Below, piece by piece: positions 11,680 to 20,520 of a DNA stretch of 64,000 nucleotides (positions are counted from its first letter, which is position 1; each line of letters opens with the position of its first letter). This stretch comes from Acheta domesticus. Taxonomy: Eukaryota > Arthropoda > Insecta > Orthoptera > Gryllidae. The stretch lies in contig JAHLJT010000631.1 in assembly GCA_031308135.1 (NCBI GenBank), positions 219,686,422-219,750,421 of the forward strand, written 5' to 3'. The position numbers and the translations under genes are program-made. The notes below the pieces were generated by a model. The model had not been told where the DNA came from, made no database searches, and worked only from the letters and a program-made list of their open reading frames with translations.

Positions 11680-11983
11680 TTACATTGTCATTGACAGAAG
11701 TTTAGGCTGCGTTCCGTTACTCATAGAAGAGCTGCAAAGGGAAATGCCTGTGCTTTGCGTGCGAGGGGTCCTAATGGGTTGGCCTACGCACAGCAATCGG
11801 TCCCTGAGCGCGTTGAGGACGTTTCTCTTGCAGCAACAGGCTGCAAAGACCCCCAGGCCGCGGAGAACGTTGACGGCATCCACTAAAACAATGGTGATGT
11901 CGTCTGCCTTCGCTGCCCACACCAATACCTCCAGCAGCCACGTCACGCCCATCAGTGCGAATAGCTTGGCGTAAATCAGCAAC
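11680..11983 (-). CDS. Methuselah-like GPCR, terminal exon (TM6, TM7, cytoplasmic tail), locus B
   Basis: The acceptor TTTGTGTCTCCAG precedes base 11983. One base completes a split Arg codon from the TM5 exon (phase 2), then 100 codons run to TAA at 11680. TM6 reads LLIYAKLFALMGVTWLLEVL, a close match to the Mth-family KLFxxMGVTWxLE motif. It is followed by a short loop (AAKADD) and TM7 (DAVNVLRGLGVFAACCCKR), matching the family's Dx(L/V)NxL(Q/R)G...CKR pattern. The tail is about 40 residues, Ser/Thr-rich. By family, this is a seven-helix receptor at the cell surface; ligand unknown. The exon is intact, but the upstream TM4 exon is shifted, so the gene may be a recent pseudogene. The paralogous exon at 26304-26634 is very similar through TM6-TM7 and diverges in the tail. 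Confidence 0.85.
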
Positions 11984-12210
11984 CTGGAGACACAAAATGT
12001 CTCTGAGGCCACCACTCTTGGTACATTTACCACCACTTCCAGCAGCCACGTCAAGTCCATCAGCGCAAACAGCTTTGAAAACAGCATTTTATTGGGAACA
12101 AGAGCATCTCTTTGCAGCTTTCACCCCGGATGCACCATCTTCAGGAGCCACGTCACGCCCATCAGCGCGAACAACTTCGATTACAACTGGAGCGTGGAGT
12201 ACAGATGATC
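11984..12210 (-). repeat. Two decayed copies of the TM6 exon start, in the last intron of locus B
   Basis: Upstream of the real acceptor, two further copies of the TM6-coding start occur at about 105-bp spacing, beginning near 12088 and 12193. The first encodes KLFALMDLTWLLEVVV and the second KLFALMGVTWLLK. Between them lie intron-like remnants containing AGACATTTTGTGTCTCCAG. The copies lack intact acceptors and look non-functional. The same design, expanded to seven copies, precedes the paralogous exon of locus C. Confidence 0.75.
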
Positions 12211-12233
12211 TCTATAACGTCTACACCAACGAC

Positions 12234-12236
<3 letters not shown>

Positions 12237-12264
<28 letters not shown>

Positions 12265-12312
12265 TCCACCCACATAGAGATACACACACACACTTCCATA
12301 CACACACAATCC
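12237..12312 (+). repeat. (CA)n microsatellite, interrupted
   Basis: A CA dinucleotide run, a short break, then ACACACAC and ATACACACAC runs. It lies within the TM5-TM6 intron of locus B. Confidence 0.95.
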
Positions 12313-12319
12313 TATAATA

Positions 12320-12883
12320 AATGACAACATCTTACAAAATTCCAATTACAAAGGTGTTGCACCAAAACAATTGAAGGGGTGATGTGAAAATGAAATTTGA
12401 AATCCACCCTGACATATGCTGTTTGCAAAGCTGTCTGTATACAAATATGTTATTCCCCTTCTCACGAAATTAATGTAAAATTAAAATGAAGATATATAGG
12501 AAATAGATTATTTTCACCTTAAAAGAAAATTAAAGGGGGGGTGTTTATTATGAGTGCAGTTTTATGTCAACGATTAGTTTCAGAAACCGACAGTTCACAT
12601 TTGGGTGAACTGTAAAGGTATTTTCAGTTTTAAAACAATGATTTACAACGTGCGGAGGTTTTTCAAGGGTCCAGTTTTCATTATTTAACAGCTAAACACT
12701 TAGGTTCATTCAAGACTAGATTTTTTCTCTCAGAATGTTCATTTCAGCAAACATTCTAGAGGAACAGAAACAAGCTTGTCAAAAGAACATCAAGGTGAAT
12801 CAATTAATTTCAAATATTAACGTTGAGAATATCTAGTTTAAAATTGTTTTCGTCAACTGTCGACGTGCATTGAATGAAAGTAC
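12320..12883 (-). other. Intron sequence of locus B (TM5-TM6 intron)
   Basis: The intron spans 11984-12883 (900 bases). This part is AT-rich and holds no recognisable feature. Confidence 0.6.
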
Positions 12884-13061
12884 CTCTCTCGTCGTTTTCT
12901 CAAAGCGCCGCCGGTGTGGCAGGAGTCTTCGTTCTGCAGCATGCCTCTCCCACTTCTTTGGGCTGCGCGTAAGCGAAACATCGTGTAAGAGAACATGAGG
13001 ACGTTGGCCAGCAGCAGACAAGCCAGGGGGCCATAGTGGTAGAAGAATTTCGCCCATGTAG
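12884..13061 (-). CDS. Methuselah-like GPCR, TM5 exon, locus B
   Basis: Bounded by the acceptor GGTTTTGTTACAG before 13061 and the donor AGAGAG/gtactt at 12884. The reading is TWAKFFYHYGPLACLLLANV followed by LMFSYTMFRL. This is the TM5 signature of Mth-like receptors: a Trp before FFYxYGPL and a LLLANV helix core. About 27 basic, polar residues of intracellular loop 3 follow (RAAQRSGRGM... LRKRRER). Splice phases fit both neighbours: two bases complete a Pro codon with the single base left by the TM4 exon, and the last two bases join one base of the terminal exon to make Arg. That continuity is the main evidence that the three exons form one gene. The helix has no frameshift or stop. Its surroundings are AT-rich intron. 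Confidence 0.85.
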
Positions 13062-14805
13062 CTGTAACAAAACCATGCCATTGCAAGCTGGTGCTGAGTT
13101 TTAGTTCAAAACGCTAAGCATTAGCTAGTTTACTAACACAAATCAAGTTTTATATTTAATGTTTATTTTTTAAATTTTTATCATCATCATTGAATTGATT
13201 TTAACATAGGGATGCTCTCAAGAGCTTTCGGCTCTTTTTACTTTCTCGCTTTACGAATTCTTCGTATGAAGAAAAAGTTATGTAATGGTGCGCCAGAAAA
13301 CGGCGAATTTTCGGCAGAAAAACTCTTTTCGCCAAGCTCTGGTAACAAAAAAGTGGATAAATCCTGTTGATAAATTTAGAAAAAAGTCCTATAACACGTG
13401 GAGTAGCCAGAATCCATGTTCTGTTGGATCTTAATACCGAAAAATTGGTTGACGTGAAAACGTCCGACTGTCCGTCTCTGATCAACGCTAGTACCTAAAT
13501 CGTTCAGCCAATTTTCTTCAAAATTGATACTCCAATTGATCTGAATGATATTGTTGTGGCTTTGGGAATTTCAGACGTATATTTTGATTTTTGAGGGTAC
13601 TTCTCATTAAGCCTCAAAAATATTTTCACGTGACCTTGGACACGCCCGCGACCTTCACGTGCCTGCTTTGAGTCATCCAGCCTTCCAGGTGAATTTTCTT
13701 TCTGCCATGCATTCAAACCCGCATTCAAGAATGCGTGCTACTGTTAAGGTTAGGTAAAGAATCGATCTATATTATCGATAATGCAGATCTTACTTTTATT
13801 TATTTTATATTAATTTTGGGATACCTAACATGTTTATATGATTTTTAAGGAGGACCTATCAAATATTATGTACTCTGATCTCAATCTGAAATATCAGAAC
13901 GTTAACTGTGGTGGAAATGTACAGATTAATATTAATTGCTAATTTACTAACCTTAACAAATTTATATTACAGTAACATTTACCGAATCTATGATTACGAA
14001 TAGTGTTATATCAACAAATAATAAATTATCTAGAAATGTAAATTCTTACTCTTTGTCACAAATATGTACACTATTTACAAATTTAATTATTAAAAAACAA
14101 TTTCGACTTTAAACACCCCTAACTTTTGAAATTTCCATTTTCACGAGCCAATTATTTTTTGAGTAAAAATGTAGAGTTTGTATAATATCTTGGGTCAACG
14201 AACTCGAAAATTAAAGATAACCTATTTTGGGAATTCAGGCTTGAAAAAAAACTGCGCTTTTGAATTCGGGAGTGAAAACATTGGTATAAAATGCAAATGA
14301 TATGAGGTTTAGCGCGAAAAAATCTTTTCTTTGAACTATTTACTACTAGAAAAAAACATTATTTTTGTATTAGAATGGATTTCCACGTGAAATTTCGTTT
14401 TTGTCTGAAATTCCTCCGAAATGTTCAGAAATTTTACTGATTTTTGGTATAAATAAAACCAAAATGAAAGGTCAAACAGGTGAATTAATTATGGTGCTTA
14501 TAGCTTTTTTTACATCACATTGAACAAGTCAAAAAATTTGTAAATCAATCGGAAGGGGCAATGCTTTTTTTTTTCCGATATTACGTGGATCTACACAATT
14601 GCAATGCTTCTTGATTCTATACTTTAATACTGGTATGTTATAAAGTACCATTACCTTGGAAACTGTTCGGAAATATCTACATTGAGAAATATTTTACAAA
14701 TTCAGAGCTGCAAATACGATTTGAGAAAGTTTAGAAATCACTCTCTAATTTAAAAGCATGCAGTTCTTATGAATTGTGGAGTTACAGGTCTATTGCAACA
14801 CTTAC
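13062..14805 (-). other. Intron of locus B (TM4-TM5), containing a repeat A fragment
   Basis: A 1744-base intron between the donor at 14805 (GTAAGT, minus strand) and the acceptor at 13062. Its middle-left part is a repeat A fragment (listed separately). The rest is AT-rich with no exon-like frame. Confidence 0.7.
13236..13640 (-). repeat. Repeat A fragment, inverted
   Basis: Starts with TTTACTTTCTCGC and TATGTAATGGTGCGCC, then the phrases AAAGTGGATAAAT, AACACGTGGAGTAGCCAGA, TGATA-like TTAATACCGAAAAA, and ACGTCCGACTGTCCGTCTC. This is the same order as other inverted copies (32315-, 56641-). It ends where the first GAGAAAAT unit would begin, so only the terminal module is kept. Confidence 0.75.
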
Positions 14806-14985
14806 GGCTGAACCAGCAACTATACAATCCGATCTCTGGCTTCTGCACCCAATGAGGAAGGCCCGGCGAGTAGTTGAGGGCGATGGTTATGGCCACGATG
14901 ATAGTGGGGGCCGCTCCACGCGAACAGCGAGTAGTACAGCAGGCGGCGGCCAGAGGATCTCTCGTCGTTGACAGGCACCACGTCC
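14806..14985 (-). pseudogene. Methuselah-like GPCR, TM4/extracellular-loop-2 exon with a one-base frameshift, locus B
   Basis: Minus-strand reading gives DERSSGRRLLYYSLFAW, then after a one-base shift APTIIVAITIAL and continues through PHWVQKPEIGLYSCWFS to the consensus donor AGCC/gtaagt at 14806. Both parts match the Mth-family TM4 pattern (R-x-x-L-x-YSL-(F/Y)-AW-(G)-x-P) followed by loop 2 with the conserved CWF. The shift lies at about 14913-14917 in GTGGAGCGGCCCCC (minus strand). As written, the first frame reaches TAG before the exon ends. Either the gene is newly broken or the assembly carries an indel error next to a C run. The acceptor is less certain: GATTGGTAG before 14985 is proposed because it gives a workable phase. 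TM1-TM3 and the ectodomain should lie further right on the minus strand but were not found. Confidence 0.75.
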
Positions 14986-15219
14986 CTACCAATCAACATC
15001 CCACTCGGTCACAAATGCAATACTTTTGATCTATACATGGGAGGATCCTGAAAGTACTTAAGGGGGTACATTGTACTTCGGATCCCTTAAATATTTTTAA
15101 ATAAATATGATTTTAAAAAAAGTTACTTCAAAATTAAAAAGGGGCATTCACAATGGAAATAATTGAAATGTGTTGATATCGATATGTTAGATTGTTTTAA
15201 ATGAATTGAGTAAAAATAA
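14986..15219. other. Spacer right of the TM4 exon
   Basis: AT-rich; no TM1-TM3 exon of locus B seen here. Confidence 0.4.
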
Positions 15220-16814
15220 ACTAGTGATGCTACAGAATGGCACTGAATTTCCCTTTTTAGTTTTCTATTTCCTTCGGTTTTCGCTAGCTATATGGAATTG
15301 CCACATACTCTTTCTTGCCACCTGCCATCTATCACCGCCAAAAGTACATTTTTTTGCCATTTTCTTAATTTTTCGGTTTCCTATTGGTAGAACAGAAACA
15401 TTAATTTTAGAATATTAAAGAACACAAAAACCTAGCCGTAAATGGCAATTTTCTTTTAAAAATTATGTGCCGTTTAAGAGAAAATGGCGTTTTAGCACTA
15501 CTAAAAATGCGAAATTGAAGCTCATTTTCACAGAAAATTTTTGAGTTTTCAAAATACTTTATTTTAAGTTATTTGAAGCACCTACACTCACAAATAGAAT
15601 CATCTTTACAAATTGCGGATAATGTGCATATTAAAGATGTGAGAGATCTTTCAAAAAATTTACATTTATATAATTTTTAAAAAAACAAAAAAAAACTCAA
15701 AATAAACTTCACGCTATACTAATGAGTGAAATTAGCACTATCCGTTACAAAAGTTTCAAGAAAAAATTTGCAGCCATATATGAGAAAATGGCGTTTGAGC
15801 ATTTCTGAAAATGCCGAAATTTGAGCTACTTTTCACAGAAAACAGTAGTGTATTCCAGAAACTTTACTTGACATTATTTAAAGCATATATACTCGTAAAT
15901 ATAACAATGTGAGAAAATCGCCGCTAATGTAAATATTAACGACGTGAGAGACAAGTAAAACAAATTACATTTTTGTAATTTTTGAAGAAAAAAAAACAAC
16001 CGATAGATCAATACGGCTTTTATGTCATCTGGTAGAGTACATTTATCGCTATTCCTACTAAAAGTTTAAAGAAAAAATGTGGAGCCGTTTTTGAGAAAAT
16101 CTTGTTTTTGTATTTTTTTTAAAATTGCACATATTGCACGCAATATTGCACGAAAACTACTAAAATTTTGAGAAACATTTACATGACCTTTATGAAAGAA
16201 CTCAATATGCAGAAAAAAAATTTATTTCAAGAAAAAATCTCATCGTCAATTTTGTAGTTGGAGAAAGACGCCGAAAAAAATTAAAACTTTCACAATTTTC
16301 GAAAATTCAGAGTTATCCGTGAAAATCGGACCTATGCCATGTTAAAAAGTATTTTCCTCTATTCATACAAGAAATTTAAAGAAAAAATTTGGAGCTGTTT
16401 TTGAGAAAATTTTGAAAATCCCGGGGGGCTTCATATAAAGTACCCTTAAATTTTGAAGAATCTATTTCAAAATCTCCAAGCTTCGACTAGAATCAGATCG
16501 ACTAGGGAATATCCATTTTGGAAGAAATCGTACGTATGGTTTAGGCGCTAGCAGTGTTTCACAGACAGACGGACGTTTTCCTTTCAATTGGTTTTTCGGT
16601 ATCAGGGACCCACAAAAAAGGATTTCTGGCTACACCACGTGTTAAGGGATTTTTTTCCTTAATTTAGCAACTGGTTTTATCCACTTTTTCGTTATCATGG
16701 CCCGGCAATTATTTTTTTTCCGCCGAAAATTGGCAATTTTTTCGCGCAGCATTACATAACTTTCCCTATACTACGTATATCACTCCGTGCATACGTACGT
16801 ATACGGGAAAGTAA
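15220..16814 (+). repeat. Repeat A, full-length copy (reference orientation)
   Basis: The best complete stand-alone copy. It starts CTAGTGATGCTACAGAATGG, continues with the block GCCATCTATCACCGCC, and ends with a near-palindrome (TATACTACGTATA... ATACGTACGTATACGGGAAA) and GTAAA. Inside, the phrase TTTGGAGCCGTTTTTGAGAAAAT or its variants recurs with GAGAAAAT at 15478, 15782, 16093 and 16403 (spacings 304, 311, 310). The body is therefore four degenerate tandem units. No coding frame is present. The last module has a short CAGACGGACG-type tract that varies among copies. Confidence 0.85.
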
Positions 16815-17519
16815 ATATATATATATATATATATTGCAACGGAACATGCCATCTCTCGACATGCCGGCACTAACCAACCTTTGATGGGCTAGGGCGGATA
16901 TACCCCACGAGAATCAAATGCTTCTGGCGTGGGTGTCACCAGGACGTCACGGCGCTCCAGTCACCGCCTCGTCGCCAGGCCCTGCCGGTTGTTTATCAAA
17001 TATTTTCTTTTATAGGATGCTCCCTCCCTAGGAAATCCTACATGGTTTAGTGACCAGGGAAAATCACAATCCACAAATGCTTTATATCTCATTCATTAAC
17101 CAAAATGGATTACATAACATTACAACATGCAGCGGGCAAACCACTGCTTTGCCCTACACTGCCTGTACACATTACACCTAAGAGAGATTTCGATAATCCT
17201 ATTTCCAGCTGGATTTACCTAAACATTCTCTTAAGATTTTCATTACTACTTAAATTAGTGTGGCATTACTTATTGCCTTTCACATAAAAGCACATGTACA
17301 CTGACTCTTTCGATAAAGAAAAAGACTGATTTTAACAAAGTTACTTATTGTTCTGGTTTAGATGCATGTAAGCATCGTATTCTATTTTAAATTCTGTTTA
17401 GAACGACACTTTGAACATGAAAGAAAGACCAAATCCAAATCTAGAATTGTCCTCATTAGCCTCTCCTATTTCTGCTAATACCTTGTATTTTTACAGCACT
17501 GTCAAAGTTTACAGGTACT
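16815..17519. other. (TA)n run, a GC-rich stretch, then AT-rich DNA
   Basis: A TA dinucleotide run at about 16816-16834 directly abuts repeat A. Next comes a GC-richer stretch (16836-16995) that resembles an interspersed repeat but is not identified. 17000-17519 holds nothing recognisable. Confidence 0.45.
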
Positions 17520-17780
17520 CACTCTCGTTTGCTGCATGGCGGTGGAATACCGTTACACCTCCCCCTCTCGCGCGCGTTCCAGAGACCTCCCGTTCGCCCA
17601 CTAGCAGCCGGGAAGGGCGTAGCGATGACCTCGCTGTCTTCACGGCCGCTCGAACAAATGGAAGCCTCGGCGAGCCTGTGGAGTAGCGGCGGGCCCGATG
17701 GCGACCTCGGGATGCAACGGTGAATTGCACCGCGGCGCCTCTCGTACTCGCTGTATTCCACATCACGTACCAACTTCTCG
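17520..17780. other. GC-rich patch between loci B and C
   Basis: CG-rich compared with its flanks and open in several frames on both strands. A minus-strand donor-like AACGAGA/gtgagt occurs at about 17522-17534. I tested it as a receptor exon or gene start: no transmembrane helix, Cys motif or signal peptide emerged. Left unassigned. Confidence 0.35.
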
Positions 17781-17929
17781 GCTGTACCTTCTTCTTCTAT
17801 CTTCTCCCTTCTTCTTTCTTCGTTCTCCTTCAATGCGAATTACACGTCAGTTCAGAAAGTTCAGACGTCTTTAATTTTCTTCCTCACAAACTCATTCCGG
17901 ACAACAGTTCATTAAATAATTCTTGATTT

Positions 17930-18535
17930 GAACATCGGGCTCGTTTCACTTTGCTCCCGTGCACTTTGCCCGTCGAGGTGGGTTGGTCCACGTCCTGACG
18001 GGGGGATGCAGAGAAGGCTCTCAAGTGTTCCTTTCTCCATTTTTTTCATCTTATTGCTTCTCATTTCATGTCATGTACGTTCTTTTCACTCCTTTTTCTT
18101 CCTCACTGGCCTTCTCTGTATGCTGAACGCCCACCCATGTGTTTGCCGTGCATGGCGACCCGTGTCGGAGGGAATGTGTGTCCTGGCGGTTGAGGGGTCT
18201 GTTTGTCTCCCAAACACTCACCTTGTGCTACGTTCGGCTTGCACTGAGGGATACGTTGTGTACGTATTTTTGGGAACATTCCCTGTAGGCCTCAATACGC
18301 TTGCTTTGGCCTCGGACTCTTCTAGACGGGCGGTCGGGAGCTAACCCACTCCCGATCAATCGGCTTGGACTAGGTCTTGTACTGAACTCCAGGGTGAGCG
18401 GGGGGATACACGGTGGTGCAGCGCTGTGTTATTCCCCCACTATATCCTCGTGGCAACCCTGGCACTCCGATGGAGTGTCCCCTTGTTGGGCTCCGTGGTG
18501 GGTGGGGACCACGAGGATGAACCTGATCCATCTTT
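17930..18535 (+). mobile_element. 5' untranslated region of the LINE
   Basis: GC-moderate DNA running directly into the retrotransposon ORF1, starting around CTCGTTTCACTTTGC. The 5' boundary is approximate because no target duplication was seen. The open frame at 17928-18344 lies in this leader and has no domain. Confidence 0.5.
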
Positions 18536-19830
18536 ATGGAAACTAAACCTTCTCCCCCGCCCTCTTTCGCAAGGAAGAGGAGATGTCCGGAAAGAAACCT
18601 TGATTTGAATAGTTTCTTTTTCAATGAAGAAGATAGACCAAAGAAACCTAGATTCCTCCTCATGGCATGCGCTGAGGAAGGTAAATCATTTAAAATGGTT
18701 AGTGCTGTGCGTTTGGCGCGAGCAATAGAGGAAAAATATGGAAAATTGCAAGCCGTAGTGCGTCAAAGGAATGGCACCATTCTTTTTGAAGCGCTAACGG
18801 ATGAACAGATTGATAGAATTATGAAGACGAAGCAGATTGCCGGCCTCCAGGTGGAGGTGACCACTCACCCAACACTCAATCTTTGTAAGGGAGTGGTCAA
18901 TCATGTTGACTTCTCAACAGAGAGCGAGGAAGATCTGGTTGCTTTCTTCAAGAGTCAGGGTGTGACAGATGTTTATAGAATTAAGAGGAGGGAGCATGGG
19001 CGAGAAATCCCCACTTCCACTCTTATCCTAACATTCAATCTCCCTACTTTGCCCCGGAATATCTCGTGCGGTTTTTATAACCTCCGCGTGCGACAGTATG
19101 TGCCCAATCCTTTGCGGTGCTTCAAGTGCCAACGATTCGGCCATACACAACAGCGGTGCATGGCAGATACCCCAGTGTGCGGTAACTGTGGTAAACCATC
19201 TCACGAACCTGGACCTTGCACCACTACACCGCATTGCGTAAACTGCGAAGGTGCCCACCCGGCAAATTATAATCAATGCCCCACCTTTTTGAAAGAGCGT
19301 GACATCCAAAAGATAAGAGTCGTGGAAAAAGTGTCTTTCCCTGAAGCCAAACGTCGGTTCCATGCGAGGAACCCAGTCGACCTCTCGCGCTCGTTTTCTG
19401 CCACTGTGAAAGCGAAATCTCCGAGGGTAGCAGCGGGCTGCCAAACAGAACGCGCTGCCCCGCAAGTAGTGAGTTTTGGTTGCCAAGTGTCACCAGTAGA
19501 CCTCCCTGGGGATACATCTCCCCTTGAGGGTGGGAGAATAATAATCCCCACAAAATATAAGGTACACAAAAAAGTCCAACCAGCACAGTCCACGAAATCG
19601 ACAACAAAAACTGTATCGACGGAAGTTGACGTCAGACGGACACCAAACCCCAACATAAAAGGACCTTCGAAGTCGCGACCGACTACAACTTTGAAACCAG
19701 CTCTGAGCGAGCATCCAGCCCCCCTGGCAACACCCAGGAGGTTTCTGTTTTGGGGGAGGCTCCCGTTGGGGAGGAGTCTCGGGCATCCGGCTCCCAACGT
19801 CGGAAGAAAAAAGAAAGTTAATTCTACCAT
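18536..19830 (+). CDS. LINE ORF1 (Gag-like nucleic-acid-binding protein with three CCHC knuckles)
   Basis: About 430 codons in one frame from the ATG at 18536; an internal Met at about 18662 (MACAEEGKSF) is an alternative start. The N-terminal half is a basic/acidic RRM-like region (residues about 60-185, with TTHPTLNLCKGVV and YNLRVRQYVPNPLRCFKC). Residues about 195-250 contain three zinc knuckles: CFKCQRFGHTQQRC, CGNCGKPSHEPGPC and CVNCEGAHPANYNQC. This is the standard ORF1 of Jockey/I-type non-LTR retrotransposons, which binds the element RNA in the RNP. Near 19720 the frame slips: the ORF1 tail continues in another frame to a TAG-type end near 19820, and the open frame instead runs into the endonuclease start. 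The copy is therefore mutated but relatively young. Confidence 0.85.
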
Positions 19831-20520
19831 GGCTCTAATGTCATGGAACGCAAATGGTTTCTCCTCGCGACGGGACGACCTTAAAACTGTTGGTGTCCCG
19901 TCACAATCCTATGGTGATTTGTCTTCAAGAGACACACCTTACCCCACTTCGCCGTCTATCTTTTCGCGGATTTTCTTCGTACAGGTTCGATGTGGATGAT
20001 GGTCTCCGCGCTCATGGCGGAGTTGCTTCACTGGTGCATGATTCGCTGCTATCTACAGAGGTACCTCTTCAGACTGACTTTCAAACAGTATGTGTGCAGG
20101 TGCACCTCCCATCCCTCACACTTGCTGTGTGCAAACATTTATATCCCTCCAGGTCTGACTATATCAGCAGACGAACTCTTAGGGTTGATAAATCAACTGC
20201 CTTCTCCATTTATGATAGTCGGCGATGTGAATGCCCACAGTCCTCTCTGGGGTTCTTCCCGCACGTGTCCGAGAGGCAGTATCTTTGAATCAGTAATAGA
20301 CACAGCGGACTTGGTTATTCTGAACTCTGGTGAAGCAACTCATTTTGCCGTCGCCACAAACTCGAGCACGTGTATTGATTTAGTTCTTTGCAGCCCTTCT
20401 CTTTCAACCGACCTGCAATGGTCCATCCTAGACGACCTATATGGTAGCGACCACTATCCCATTATCGTCCACATTGATAGACTTGCGCGTGGTTTTGGCG
20501 CGCCCCCCTCAATGGTGCGT
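19830..20520 (+). pseudogene. LINE ORF2, endonuclease domain (frame-broken)
   Basis: Begins MALMSWNANGF, the standard start of an APE-type endonuclease, and continues over at least three frames. Recognisable motifs in order: ICLQETHL, VGDVNAHSPLWGS, IDLVLCSPSL and GSDHYPIIVHI. These cover the catalytic Glu, the Asp/Asn pair and the terminal SDH of the family. By family, the enzyme nicks the target DNA that primes reverse transcription. Frameshifts at about 19900 and 20100 make this copy non-functional. Confidence 0.85.

Noticed and set aside
15220..16814. Repeat A as a Helitron
   Set aside because: Only the CTAG-T end and a weak hairpin fit; the TC start and A/T target are not seen, so the class is left open.
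17509..17833. GC-rich minus-strand frames (64-104 codons) considered as the missing 5' exon of locus B
   Set aside because: No transmembrane helix, Cys motif or signal peptide in any frame; only a donor-like GTGAGT. Left as an unassigned island.
17928..18344. A 138-codon frame with a hydrophobic stretch (possible membrane protein)
   Set aside because: Lies in the LINE leader just before ORF1; composition and position fit a retrotransposon 5' UTR.
19028..19830. Antisense frames of 98-185 codons
   Set aside because: They lie exactly opposite LINE ORF1 and have no motifs of their own; shadows of that coding sequence.
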